Shown one piece after another: positions 24,020 through 32,582 of a stretch of 64,000 nucleotides of DNA (within the stretch, counting starts at the first letter, position 1; each line of letters opens with the position of its first letter). Position numbers and translations under genes: made by a program. The stretch is from positions 1,736,001 through 1,800,000 of the forward strand of contig NZ_CP113059.1 of the NCBI RefSeq assembly GCF_026625705.1. Direction: 5' to 3'. The DNA is from Pedobacter sp. SL55 (GTDB taxonomy: Bacteria; Bacteroidota; Bacteroidia; Sphingobacteriales; Sphingobacteriaceae). The notes under the pieces are model-generated. The model saw nothing but the letters and a program-made list of their open reading frames with translations, had not been told where the DNA came from and did not search any database.

Positions 24020-24069
24020 GGTTAAGGCACTTGGTCTTTATTCCTTGCTCCTTAATCCTTAATCCAAAA
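24020..24069. repeat. 50-bp direct repeat before the acyl-CoA dehydrogenase gene
   Basis: 48 of 50 bases identical to 22641-22690. Starts GGTTAAGGCACTTGGTC and ends 4 bp before the ATG at 24074. Both copies lie just before a fad gene start. Confidence 0.75.
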
Positions 24070-24073
24070 TACA

Positions 24074-25855
24074 ATGAGCAAAACAATCAAAGGCGGAGAA
24101 TTCTTAATTAAAGAAACTTCTTATCACGATGTATTTATTCCAGAAGAGTTTGATGAAGAGCAGCAAATGATTGCGCAAACCTGTCGCGATTTTTTAGCAG
24201 CAGAAGTTTATCCTAACCTGGAGAAATTAGACAGCCATGCTGATCCAGAACTAATGCCAAACCTCTTGGCAAAAGCAGGAGAATTGGGGATTTTAGGTGT
24301 TTCGGTACCTGAAGAATATGGAGGTTTTGGCAAAAACTTCAATACTTCCATGTTGGTGGCCGATGTTGTTGGGGCAGGGCATTCTTTTGCGGTAGCTTTG
24401 TCTGCACATACAGGAATTGGTACCTTGCCAATTTTGTATTATGGTAACGAAGAGCAAAAAGCGAAATACATTCCGAAACTAGGAACTGGCGAGTGGAAAG
24501 CAGCCTACTGCTTAACCGAACCAAACTCGGGCTCTGATGCTAACTCGGGCAAGACAAAAGCAAAATTGAGCGAAGATGGTAAACACTACATCATCAACGG
24601 ACAAAAAATGTGGATTACCAATGGTGGATTTGCAGATATCTTTATCGTTTTTGCCAAAATTGATGACGACGAAAACTTGACCGCTTTTATCGTAGAACGT
24701 GATTTCGGCGGCATTACCATGAACCCAGAAGAACATAAAATGGGGATCAAAGGTTCCTCTACCCGTCAGGTGTTTTTTAACGATTGCCCTGTGCCAGTAG
24801 AAAATATGCTGAGCGACCGCCAAAATGGTTTCAAGATAGCAGTAAACATTTTGAATATTGGTCGTATCAAACTTTCGGCTGCCGCAATTGGCGCTTCAAA
24901 AGCTACCATTAATACTGCGGTAAATTATGCGAATGAGCGTCAACAGTTTGGTAGGTCGATTTCTAAATACGGTGCTATCCGTTATAAAATCGCAGAAATG
25001 GCAGCCAAAGTTTATGCAGTAGATGCAGCAAACTACCGTGCCGGACAAAACATAGATGACACCTACGATGCGCTAGTAGCCGATGGCATGGAACCAGGCA
25101 AAGCAAAGCTGAAATCGGTAGAGCAATTTGCCGTAGAATGTGCCATTTTGAAAGTTTGGGGATCTGAAGCATTGGATTATGTGGTAGATGAAGGTGTGCA
25201 AATTTACGGTGGTATGGGCTACAGTGCCGATGCACCAATGGACAGAGCGTACCGTGATGCCCGTATCAACAGGATTTTCGAAGGTACGAATGAGATCAAT
25301 CGTTTATTAACGGTGGACATGATGTTGAAACGTGCCATGAAAGGCGAGTTGGATTTGATGGGGCCTGCAACAGCGGTAGCCAACGAATTGATGTCTATTC
25401 CAGATTTTGGAGAGGAAGACGATACTCTATTTGCCGCAGAAAAGAAAACACTGCAAAATTTAAAGAAAGCAACATTGATGGTGGCTGGCGCTGCGGTGCA
25501 AAAACTGATGATGAGCTTGAGTAAGGAGCAAGAGATTTTAATGAACATCGCCGATATGGCAAGTTACGTTTACGTGGCAGAATCAGCGATGCTGAGAACA
25601 GAAAAATTAGTGAGCATGAAAGGCGAAGAGGCTTGTAAAGGCCAGTTAGATCTAATGCGTATTTATTTTGTGGAAGCGGTAGATGGCGTAGCTAAGGCAG
25701 GTAAAGAAGCGCTTTGGGCTTTTGGCGAAGGCGACGAATTACGAATGATGTTGGTTGGCTTGCGTCGTTTTACCAAAATGGAACCTTTTAATGTGAAGCA
25801 AGCCCGTCAAAATGTAGCAACGCAGATTACAGAAGCGAATAAGTATATTTTTTAG
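24074..25855 (+). CDS. Acyl-CoA dehydrogenase family protein
   Basis: A 593-residue FAD enzyme that introduces the 2,3 double bond into acyl-CoA, the first step of beta-oxidation. The N-terminal domain runs to about 150. The FAD site has CLTEPNSGSD (about 152-161) and WITNGG. The C-terminal ACAD domain has RQQFGRSISKYGAIRYK, QIYGGMGYSADAPMDRAYRDARI and FEGTNEINR, where the Glu is the usual catalytic base. An extra helical C-terminal region of about 150 residues makes it longer than 380-residue short-chain enzymes, as in very-long-chain and Bacteroidota types. Last gene of the operon. Confidence 0.95.
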   Translation: MSKTIKGGEFLIKETSYHDVFIPEEFDEEQQMIAQTCRDFLAAEVYPNLEKLDSHADPELMPNLLAKAGELGILGVSVPEEYGGFGKNFNTSMLVADVVGAGHSFAVALSAHTGIGTLPILYYGNEEQKAKYIPKLGTGEWKAAYCLTEPNSGSDANSGKTKAKLSEDGKHYIINGQKMWITNGGFADIFIVFAKIDDDENLTAFIVERDFGGITMNPEEHKMGIKGSSTRQVFFNDCPVPVENMLSDRQNGFKIAVNILNIGRIKLSAAAIGASKATINTAVNYANERQQFGRSISKYGAIRYKIAEMAAKVYAVDAANYRAGQNIDDTYDALVADGMEPGKAKLKSVEQFAVECAILKVWGSEALDYVVDEGVQIYGGMGYSADAPMDRAYRDARINRIFEGTNEINRLLTVDMMLKRAMKGELDLMGPATAVANELMSIPDFGEEDDTLFAAEKKTLQNLKKATLMVAGAAVQKLMMSLSKEQEILMNIADMASYVYVAESAMLRTEKLVSMKGEEACKGQLDLMRIYFVEAVDGVAKAGKEALWAFGEGDELRMMLVGLRRFTKMEPFNVKQARQNVATQITEANKYIF

Positions 25856-26002
25856 GGATTAGTTGCTAGGTACTAGGAGTTAGGTCTGAGCTAAATGGCA
25901 TAAGGTTTAAGGTCTGGATAATTTATATTTTCAGGCTTTAAACCTTTTTTGTTAGAGAAAATCCCACCCTAAACCCTAAAAACTGTTAAATTTGGTTAAA
26001 AA

Positions 26003-26033
26003 TTGCGGCATCGGCTTTAAAAGCTTATTTTTG
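26003..26033 (+). promoter_or_regulatory. Bacteroidota-type promoter of the FKBP pair
   Basis: TTG (26003-26005), 20 bp spacer, TATTTTTG (26026-26033), only 4 bp before the ATG at 26038. Same geometry as the promoters at 9551, 10590 and 19359. Confidence 0.55.
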
Positions 26034-26037
26034 CTGG

Positions 26038-26508
26038 ATGAAGTTGAAAACGAAGTTTTTACTGATGCTTGTTGCAGTGGTTGCTGTAGTAAGTTCTTGT
26101 AGTAAAGATGATTATGATGCAGAAAAGCAATTGGCAGTGGATGATGCGCTAATTGTAGACTTTATTGCCAAAAACAATATCCCAGCAATTAAGCACAGTT
26201 CTGGTTTATACTACCAAATCATTACACCTGGCGATGGGGCTAGTGTTACTGCGGCTTCTACAGTGGGCGTAGTCTACACAGGTAAGTTGTTGAACGGTAC
26301 TCAGTTCGATCAGGCAACAAATACGGTTTCCTTTCGATTAAGTGGAGTGATCCCTGGCTGGACAATCGGTGTGCCCTTAATTAAAGTTGGTGGCCGTATC
26401 AGGTTAATTATCCCATCTACATTGGCTTACGGAAACGAATCTCCCGGGGCGGGCATTCCCAAAAATGCTGTTTTAGATTTTACTATCGATTTACATAATG
26501 CACAATAA
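26038..26508 (+). CDS. FKBP-type peptidyl-prolyl isomerase, lipoprotein
   Basis: A 156-residue lipoprotein. The signal peptide ends VVSSC (Cys21). The FKBP domain (about 45-155) shows SGLYYQIITPGDG, VVYTGKLLNGTQFDQA, VIPGWTIGVPLIKVGGRIRLIIPSTLAYGNESPG and PKNAVLDFTIDLH, in the usual order with the conserved Trp and the AYG loop. It catalyses proline cis-trans isomerisation in the periplasm or on the outer membrane and may act as a chaperone. A second FKBP-like gene follows immediately. Confidence 0.93.
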   Translation: MKLKTKFLLMLVAVVAVVSSCSKDDYDAEKQLAVDDALIVDFIAKNNIPAIKHSSGLYYQIITPGDGASVTAASTVGVVYTGKLLNGTQFDQATNTVSFRLSGVIPGWTIGVPLIKVGGRIRLIIPSTLAYGNESPGAGIPKNAVLDFTIDLHNAQ

Positions 26509-26515
26509 AAATTTA

Positions 26516-27379
26516 ATGCGTAAAATAACCACCTATATCCTAGCACTTGTTAGTGTAGTAACAATTTTTACTTCTTGTAAAAAGGAGTACGAAACCGTTG
26601 AGGAGTTAGATGATAAAAATATCCAAACATATAAAGCTGCAAATAGTAGCTTGTCGTTTACGGATACTGCAGGGTATAGTTATGCCATTACTGAAGAAGG
26701 AAGTGGAGCACATGTACTAAATTCAGATTCTGTTTATTATTCTTATGCATTTAAGTCTATAACTGGTGCGGTTTATAACCAAACTAGTGATTTAATGATT
26801 CCTGGAACTTTTTTAGGTTATACAGACCAGTTTGCTATTGGTAGTACAGCTTATTTGTTTAAGCCAGTAAGGGAGGTGTTAGCTAAACTAAAAAGAGGGG
26901 GAAGGGCTACACTTCTTTTACCTTCTAGAATGGCATTTGGTAAAAATGGACTTTCAAATTTTGGTATCGGATCTAACGAAACTATTGTGGTGGAGCTAGG
27001 ATTGTACACTTATGAGAAAAGACATGAAGTTGATGGTTTTGAAATTTCTACCTTTATTGCTAGAAATAATCTAACATTAGCTACAGATCCTTCTGGGGTT
27101 AAATTTAATATAAATGCGGAAGGTACTGGTACAGATGTGATAACAGAAAAATCTACTGTGGTAGTTAATTATACGGTTAGAAGTTTAGATGGACTTGTGT
27201 TGGAGGCGGCAACAGGTTATACGACTCGGTTAGATATGCCAGGGTTATATAAGGGTTGGACAATAATGATACCGAAACTTACTTCTGGCGGAAAGATGAG
27301 GATGGTACTCCCTACTCATTTAGGGCAAGGTAGACCATTAGATTTCGATATAGAAGTTACCAGCGTAACAAACGATTAA
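26516..27379 (+). CDS. Double-domain FKBP-like lipoprotein
   Basis: 287 residues from ATG 26516 (MRKITTYILALVSV, lipobox TSC); an upstream ATG at 26498 overlaps the previous gene by 11 bp. Two FKBP-like halves are visible. The first (about 45-165) has SYAITEEGSGAHV, YNQTSD, and GGRATLLLPSRMAFGKNG. The second (about 180-285) has SGVKFNINAEGTGTD, VVNYTVRSLDGLVLEAA, KGWTIMIPKLTSGGKMRMVLPTHLGQG. Several active-site aromatic residues are changed, especially in the first half, so it may be a chaperone rather than an isomerase. Same operon as the first FKBP. Confidence 0.85.
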   Translation: MRKITTYILALVSVVTIFTSCKKEYETVEELDDKNIQTYKAANSSLSFTDTAGYSYAITEEGSGAHVLNSDSVYYSYAFKSITGAVYNQTSDLMIPGTFLGYTDQFAIGSTAYLFKPVREVLAKLKRGGRATLLLPSRMAFGKNGLSNFGIGSNETIVVELGLYTYEKRHEVDGFEISTFIARNNLTLATDPSGVKFNINAEGTGTDVITEKSTVVVNYTVRSLDGLVLEAATGYTTRLDMPGLYKGWTIMIPKLTSGGKMRMVLPTHLGQGRPLDFDIEVTSVTND

Positions 27380-27454
27380 GTAATTAATTGGTTAATGTAA
27401 CTCTTTTTGATTAGAAGCTGTCAAATTAAACCTTAGAACAAAATATTTTAAATT

Positions 27455-27491
27455 AAAACGACAATTCCTAATTTTAAGAATTGTCGTTTTT
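27455..27491. terminator. Strong bidirectional terminator
   Basis: Perfect 13-bp stem AAAACGACAATTC (27455-27467)/GAATTGTCGTTTT (27478-27490), loop 10 nt, A-tract on one side and T-tract on the other. It separates the convergent FKBP and lectin genes. Confidence 0.85.
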
Positions 27492-27564
27492 GCATTTTGA
27501 TGTTTAAGAAAAGTAGATGTGCTCAAGTTTAATTCTTTTCTTTTAATTGAGATTTCTATTGAGT

Positions 27565-28179
27565 TCATAATATTCTCACACGTCCAAAATAACTACTCAC
27601 ATTTCCGCCGGCTGTATTTGTAGAGGCAAATGGGGGGCCAGTTGATACTACTTTACTAGGATAACCACTAGTCCAAGCCTCATATCCTACAAGATTACCA
27701 TCATCTTGAACTACCCATATCGATTGGGTTCCTCCGTTAACTCCAGCCGACCAGTAGATTGAACCATCCCATCTATGACATACTATATTGCCATCATGCT
27801 GAAATTTAACGGTTGCACTACTAAAGTAATTTTCGTTTGCTGCCCATAAAACAGTTGAACCATTAGTTAGTACTAGATTTCCGTCAAGTTGATAGTAAAG
27901 TGAATAAACTGAATTGAGAGATTTAGCTATAAGCGTTCCTTTATTATAAGTTCCTAACGCGGCTTCTTGGTGCAGGCCTGGAAGATACGGTGATTGATTT
28001 ATGTAAGAAGTCTTACCGCTAACTATTGAAGAACTATTTAATTCAAGTTCGGTTCCTACTGGATAATAGCTTTCGCTTTGTTTCTCTGTCTCATTAGTGA
28101 GTTGTGTTTCAGCTTGGTCTTTTTTACAAGATAAAAATACCGACATTAAAAGGGCGATTTTTAGAATTTGTTTTTTCAT
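27565..28179 (-). CDS. Lipoprotein with a bulb-type (GNA-like) mannose-binding lectin domain
   Basis: A 204-residue lipoprotein: MKKQILKIALLMSVFLSC (Cys18), an acidic linker, then a beta-prism II lectin domain (about 40-185). Three mannose-site motifs of the form QxDxNxVxY are spaced by about 30 residues: QLDGNLVLT (97-105), QHDGNIVCH (127-135) and QDDGNLVGY (158-166). Only the third has the full tyrosine; the first and second have Thr and His. GNA-type lectins occur in plants, fungi, and in bacterial lectin-like bacteriocins and adhesins. Here the lipid anchor suggests surface glycan binding; a toxin role is less likely. Confidence 0.85.
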   Translation of the reverse strand: MKKQILKIALLMSVFLSCKKDQAETQLTNETEKQSESYYPVGTELELNSSSIVSGKTSYINQSPYLPGLHQEAALGTYNKGTLIAKSLNSVYSLYYQLDGNLVLTNGSTVLWAANENYFSSATVKFQHDGNIVCHRWDGSIYWSAGVNGGTQSIWVVQDDGNLVGYEAWTSGYPSKVVSTGPPFASTNTAGGNVSSYFGRVRIL

Positions 28180-28277
28180 TTTTTTGAGTTAATTTCTAGT
28201 AAGATAAATAAATATTACAGGTATTGCAATGAAAAGATCAGTTATCTCATTTCGCCACGTTGTGAATGTGATGAATT

Positions 28278-29594
28278 CTATTTTAAAGCTTTCTTGTAGG
28301 CCTCTAATACTCTCTTCCTCGCAAATTCGTGGTTTACTATTGGCATTGGGGCAATTGCCTTTTTATATTCAGGTACCCATTTAAATACATATTCCATTTT
28401 AGGATCGAATTTCTTGAGTTGCAGCTCTGGGTTAAATACCCTGAAATAAGGAGCTGCATCGTTGCCGCTTCCGCAGGCCCACTGCCAACCACCAACGTTA
28501 CTTGCCTGCTCGTAATCAAGCAGCTTTTCGGCAAAGTAAGCTTCGCCCCAGCGCCAGTCAATTAGCAGATGCTTACACAAGAAACTTGCTACTACCATAC
28601 GCACGCGATTGTGCATAAAACCCGTTTCATTTAATTGTCTCATTCCAGCATCTACCAAAGGATAACCGGTTTCGCCTTTACACCAAAGTTCAAATTCTTT
28701 CTCGTTGTTACGCCATTTGATTTGATTGTAAGCAGGTTTAAAAGCACCCTTTACAGTATGTGGGAAATGCCATAAAATCATCATGTAAAACTCTCGCCAA
28801 GCCAATTCCGAAACCCATTTATCAGCCTTTTGCGCTAAAGCCTCGCTAGCTACTTTTCTAATACTCACGGTTCCGAAACGTAAATGTAGGCCCAAATGGG
28901 TGGTGGCATTTTTAGCGGGGAAATCTCTATCTTTGTCATAGCCCTTTAGCTTTTCTGCAAAGTTTATCGAAGGAAATTTAACGTCGCTTTTTTTAAAGCC
29001 AATATCCTTTAAGGAAGGGAATGGAAAAGAAGCTGCTTGATAAAGATTTTTGAAATACTTCTCTGTAGGATACGATTTTAAATAAAACTCATTCAGTTTC
29101 GCCTGCCACTGCTTATAGTAAGGTGTAAAAACCGTGTAAGGCGTTCCATCGGCTTTTTTTACCTCATCTTTTTCAAAAATTACTTGGTCTTTAAAAGTAT
29201 GAAATGCGATATTGTTTTGCTTTAGTAAAGCTTCAATTTCTTCATCTCGCTTTTTGGCATAAGGCTCATAATCGTGGTTAGTGAAAACTTCGTCTACAGT
29301 AAAATCTTTAACAATTTCTTTCCAAGCATTTTCTGGATGATCGTATTTTACCAATAAGGAAGAGCCTTTTTCTTTAAGCTGCTCATCTATTTTAGCGAGT
29401 TGCTGATGAATAAAATCTACCCTGGCATCAACTTTACTTTTGAGCTTATCTAAAATGTTTTTATCAAAAATAAAAATCACTAAGACTGGGTTTTTGGATT
29501 TTAACGCATAATAAAATGCAGCATTATCGTCTAGTCTTAAATCTCTTCTCAACCAGCAAATATTAATTGCAGGCTTATTATTTTTTTCGCTCAT
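28278..29594 (-). CDS. phrB: Deoxyribodipyrimidine photolyase (cryptochrome/photolyase family)
   Basis: A 438-residue light-driven flavoenzyme that repairs pyrimidine dimers. The N-terminal antenna-binding domain opens NICWLRRDLRLDDNAAFYYAL. The FAD domain has LHLRFGTVSIRKV (about 240-252), ELAWREFYMMILWHFP, the W-rich NVGGWQWACGSGNDAAPYFRVFNP (about 365-388) and FDPKMEYVFKWVPE. Length matches class I CPD photolyases. The gene overlaps the upstream epimerase gene by 17 bp, so translation is probably coupled. Confidence 0.95.
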   Translation of the reverse strand: MSEKNNKPAINICWLRRDLRLDDNAAFYYALKSKNPVLVIFIFDKNILDKLKSKVDARVDFIHQQLAKIDEQLKEKGSSLLVKYDHPENAWKEIVKDFTVDEVFTNHDYEPYAKKRDEEIEALLKQNNIAFHTFKDQVIFEKDEVKKADGTPYTVFTPYYKQWQAKLNEFYLKSYPTEKYFKNLYQAASFPFPSLKDIGFKKSDVKFPSINFAEKLKGYDKDRDFPAKNATTHLGLHLRFGTVSIRKVASEALAQKADKWVSELAWREFYMMILWHFPHTVKGAFKPAYNQIKWRNNEKEFELWCKGETGYPLVDAGMRQLNETGFMHNRVRMVVASFLCKHLLIDWRWGEAYFAEKLLDYEQASNVGGWQWACGSGNDAAPYFRVFNPELQLKKFDPKMEYVFKWVPEYKKAIAPMPIVNHEFARKRVLEAYKKALK

Positions 29595-30492
29595 ATATTG
29601 CTTTTAGCGTTTCTTCAAGGTTCAAATATGCAAATTGGAAACCTGTATTCAATATTTTTTGTGAAGAAGTGTTGGTGCTAATTAAAGGTAGTATGCTCAT
29701 TTCGCCCAAAATTATTTTCAGCATAAATTTAGGCACATTAATTGGCCAAATGGGGCGATGCAGCACTTTGCCGAGTGTTTTGGTAAAGGTTTGGTTAGTT
29801 ACTGGCGAAGGTGCCGCTGCGTTATAGGCATCGAACATATTTTGGTCTTCCACAGCTTTTACGAAAATATTTACCAAATCATCCAGATGTATCCAAGGCA
29901 TCCATTGTTTGCCAGAGCCTAAAGCGGTACCGGCAAAAAGTTTTACTGGTTTTTCCATCGTAGGCAGCGCCCCGCCTTTTTCGCTCAGTACAATGCCAAT
30001 TCTGATTTTTACCACTCTAATGCCTAGTGCAATTCCTTGGTCAGCGGCTTTTTCCCAAGCCAAACAACAATCGGCCATAAAGCCAATTCCGGGCAAGCTT
30101 TCTTCGTTTAAAATTTCGTCAGCTCGGTCGCCATAAATACCTACAGCCGATGCCGATATGTAGCTTTCTATAGTAGCATTGGTTGCTGCAACGGCTTTAA
30201 AAATTAGCTCGGCTGCTTTTACTCGGCTATCAATAATTTGCTGTTTGCGTTCTTGGGTCCAAGGTTTATCGGCTATGCCTTCTCCCGTTAAATTAATGAT
30301 GGTATCAATTCCATTAAAGGCATTGTAATCTATGGTTTGTTGGTAAACATCCCAAGTAAAAACCTTCACATCTTTTCTAGTGCTAGGTTTTCTTGCCAAA
30401 ATGGAAACCTGATATCCGTTAGCCAATAATTTTGAAACAAGTTGTTGGCCAACTAAGCCGGTAGCGCCCGCAATAAGAATATTTTTTGCCAT
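29578..30492 (-). CDS. TIGR01777 family epimerase (SDR39U1/YfcH-like)
   Basis: A 304-residue extended short-chain dehydrogenase. NAD(P)-binding GATGLVGQQLVSKLLANGYQV lies at residues 8-28. INLTGEGIADKPWTQERKQQI and the YGDRADEILNE segment with SASAVGIYG (active-site Tyr) are typical of TIGR01777. The DUF1731 C-terminal part ends GFQFAYLNLEETLKAIY. The reaction is unknown. Often next to photolyase genes; here it overlaps one by 17 bp. Confidence 0.9.
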   Translation of the reverse strand: MAKNILIAGATGLVGQQLVSKLLANGYQVSILARKPSTRKDVKVFTWDVYQQTIDYNAFNGIDTIINLTGEGIADKPWTQERKQQIIDSRVKAAELIFKAVAATNATIESYISASAVGIYGDRADEILNEESLPGIGFMADCCLAWEKAADQGIALGIRVVKIRIGIVLSEKGGALPTMEKPVKLFAGTALGSGKQWMPWIHLDDLVNIFVKAVEDQNMFDAYNAAAPSPVTNQTFTKTLGKVLHRPIWPINVPKFMLKIILGEMSILPLISTNTSSQKILNTGFQFAYLNLEETLKAIYERKK

Positions 30493-30542
30493 AATAACTA
30501 AACCCTAAAGTTAAGATTTAGTTTGTTAAAGCTTTTGTTATC

Positions 30543-31349
30543 CTACTTTTTTACATACTTCTTAAAAAAATCGATAATAGGCTGGTTAGCATTTCTCGGA
30601 TATTCGTGACCACCCGCATGAATAAATAATTGAAAGTCGTTGCCATTTTTGCCTGTGTAGGCTGTAATATTGCTGTCTAGTTTTGTGCCTTCTTGCGAGC
30701 ATCCATTGATGCGTAAAATTTTGTTGTAAGTAATTTTCTGCCAATTAGGTTTTACCAAGGGATCGTTTTCGCCCATCAAATGAAAACCAGATTTAGGAGT
30801 ATTTAATTTTGGCACGAGTTTTCCACCAGCGGTAGCTGTTGGCGCAAAGGCAGCAAACTCATTGGCTCTGGTAGCCCATAGTAGGTAGGTAAAACCACCT
30901 CCGTTAGAGTGGCCGGTAGCGTAAATACGGCTGTCATCTATTTTGTAGTCTTTGCGAAGTGTTTTTAGCATGGCGTCAAAAAACTGAAGATCTCTGTTGT
31001 TTTCGGTAACGTCGTTCATTACCCATCCACTCTTTTTCCCCTCTGGGTCGGTTAGCATCCCTTTGGTATTTAATCCCTGTGGGCAAATGAAAATTGCTTC
31101 TGGCCAAAGTTTTTCGAAACCTCTTGTTCTGTACATATTAAGCATAGTGCCCCCATGCCCATGAAAGGCAAAAATGATTGGAGTAGGCTTAGTTTTAGCA
31201 GTAGCTGGAATGTAAATAAGTGCTTTCCTGTTCTCGCGATTAATCATCCATTCTAAAGTTTTAGGTAAATCTTGCGCTAAAGCTTTGCTAAATGAAATGA
31301 ACATTAGCAATGTCCAAAATGTAGCTTTTAAAGTGTGGTTGGTTTTCAT
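30543..31349 (-). CDS. Secreted esterase of the PHB depolymerase/feruloyl esterase family
   Basis: A 268-residue alpha/beta-hydrolase with a signal peptide (cut after ALA about residue 25). The nucleophile elbow is GHSNGGGF (Ser148), with the oxyanion block FAFHGHGGTML (about 58-68) and the catalytic His in HAGGHEYP near the end. The family (LpqC-like) cleaves esters of polyhydroxybutyrate, ferulate or acetylated polysaccharides. No carbohydrate-binding domain is present, so the substrate remains open. Confidence 0.85.
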   Translation of the reverse strand: MKTNHTLKATFWTLLMFISFSKALAQDLPKTLEWMINRENRKALIYIPATAKTKPTPIIFAFHGHGGTMLNMYRTRGFEKLWPEAIFICPQGLNTKGMLTDPEGKKSGWVMNDVTENNRDLQFFDAMLKTLRKDYKIDDSRIYATGHSNGGGFTYLLWATRANEFAAFAPTATAGGKLVPKLNTPKSGFHLMGENDPLVKPNWQKITYNKILRINGCSQEGTKLDSNITAYTGKNGNDFQLFIHAGGHEYPRNANQPIIDFFKKYVKK

Positions 31350-31483
31350 GATTTTATAGAGTTTAAATTTTGGATAAAGTTTAAATGGATAAAGTAAAAA
31401 ACTTAGATTGGATGTTGAAAATGACCGTTTTTGCTAAACAATACCCAATAAAAAGCGTTAGTTTTATAAGCATTTCAAAAATT

Positions 31484-32464
31484 ATGGAGAAAGTATTAAT
31501 TACCCGTCAAATTAGTGACGATGCTTTGGCATTGATAAAAAATTCTGGTTACGAAGTAACGGTTTATACCGAACTTAAAAACATATCTCAAGACGAGTTA
31601 ATTAAAATGTGTAGGGGCCATGTAGGTTTATTAAGCGTTGGTCCTAATAAAATTGATGAGCGTTTTTTAAGCGCATGCCCGCAATTAAAAGCTATTGCTT
31701 TAATGAGTGTTGGTTTCGACAAAGTGGACTTGGCGGCTGCAAATAAACACCGAATGCCGATTAGCAATACGCCAGACGTGCTGAGCGAAGCTACTGCGGA
31801 TATCGCTTTCTTGTTGATGCTATCGGTAGCGAGGAAAGCTTTTTATATGCACAAAACTATTGAATGGGGAGAATGGGGTTTTTTTGATCCGATGCAAAAT
31901 TTGGGGCGAGATTTATATGGAAAAACTTTGGGTGTTTTTGGCTTGGGACGTATTGGTTTAGAAATGGCAAAAAAGGCAAAGGCCGCCTATGGGATGAACA
32001 TCATTTACCATAATAGGAGTAAAAACGAGCAGGCAGAGCAATTGATTGGAGCTAAATACCTGTCGTTCGACGAGCTTTTGCAGCAAAGCGATGTGTTAAG
32101 TGTTCATGTGAATTTAACAGCAGAAACTAAAGGGCTTTTTGATAAAAATACTTTTAAAAAAATGAAGCCGAATGCGATTTTTATTAATACCGCTAGAGGC
32201 GCAATACACAACGAAGAAGATTTGCTGGCTGCTTTACAGAATGGTATCATTTGGGGCGCAGGTTTGGACGTAACCAATCCCGAACCAATGGATAAAAACA
32301 ATCCGTTGCTAAACATGGAAAACGTTTGTGTACTGCCGCATATCGGCTCTGCCACTAAAGAAACTAGAGAAAAAATGGCCATGATGGCTGCAGAAAACAT
32401 GGTGGCAGCATTACAAGGCAAACGTATGCCACAGGTAATTAATTCAGAAGTTTATGGAGCCTAA
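31484..32464 (+). CDS. D-2-hydroxyacid dehydrogenase (glycerate/glyoxylate reductase type)
   Basis: A 326-residue NAD(P)-dependent enzyme from ATG 31484 (MEKVLITRQISDDALALI). An in-frame ATG at 31385 would add 33 residues that do not fit the family start. The Rossmann motif is GKTLGVFGLGRIGLEMAKKAKAAYG. FINTARGAIHNEEDLLAAL, GLDVTNPEPMD (with the catalytic Glu) and LPHIGSATKETREKM (catalytic His) follow in order. It reduces glyoxylate or hydroxypyruvate or oxidises D-glycerate. Not part of an obvious operon. Confidence 0.9.
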   Translation: MEKVLITRQISDDALALIKNSGYEVTVYTELKNISQDELIKMCRGHVGLLSVGPNKIDERFLSACPQLKAIALMSVGFDKVDLAAANKHRMPISNTPDVLSEATADIAFLLMLSVARKAFYMHKTIEWGEWGFFDPMQNLGRDLYGKTLGVFGLGRIGLEMAKKAKAAYGMNIIYHNRSKNEQAEQLIGAKYLSFDELLQQSDVLSVHVNLTAETKGLFDKNTFKKMKPNAIFINTARGAIHNEEDLLAALQNGIIWGAGLDVTNPEPMDKNNPLLNMENVCVLPHIGSATKETREKMAMMAAENMVAALQGKRMPQVINSEVYGA

Positions 32465-32582
32465 ATTTAGCCGTAGCTGCAAAAATGATCTAATGTTATC
32501 ATATATCTGTGCATCTGTGCCTAAAATGTTAGCATTTGTTAAAATTTAGAAATGCTATCTATAAAAATTCTATTTTTATTTC

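Noticed and set aside
31385-31483. 33-residue N-terminal extension of the hydroxyacid dehydrogenase
   Set aside because: The family begins at MEKVLITRQ; the extension has no homology-like features and no signal peptide.
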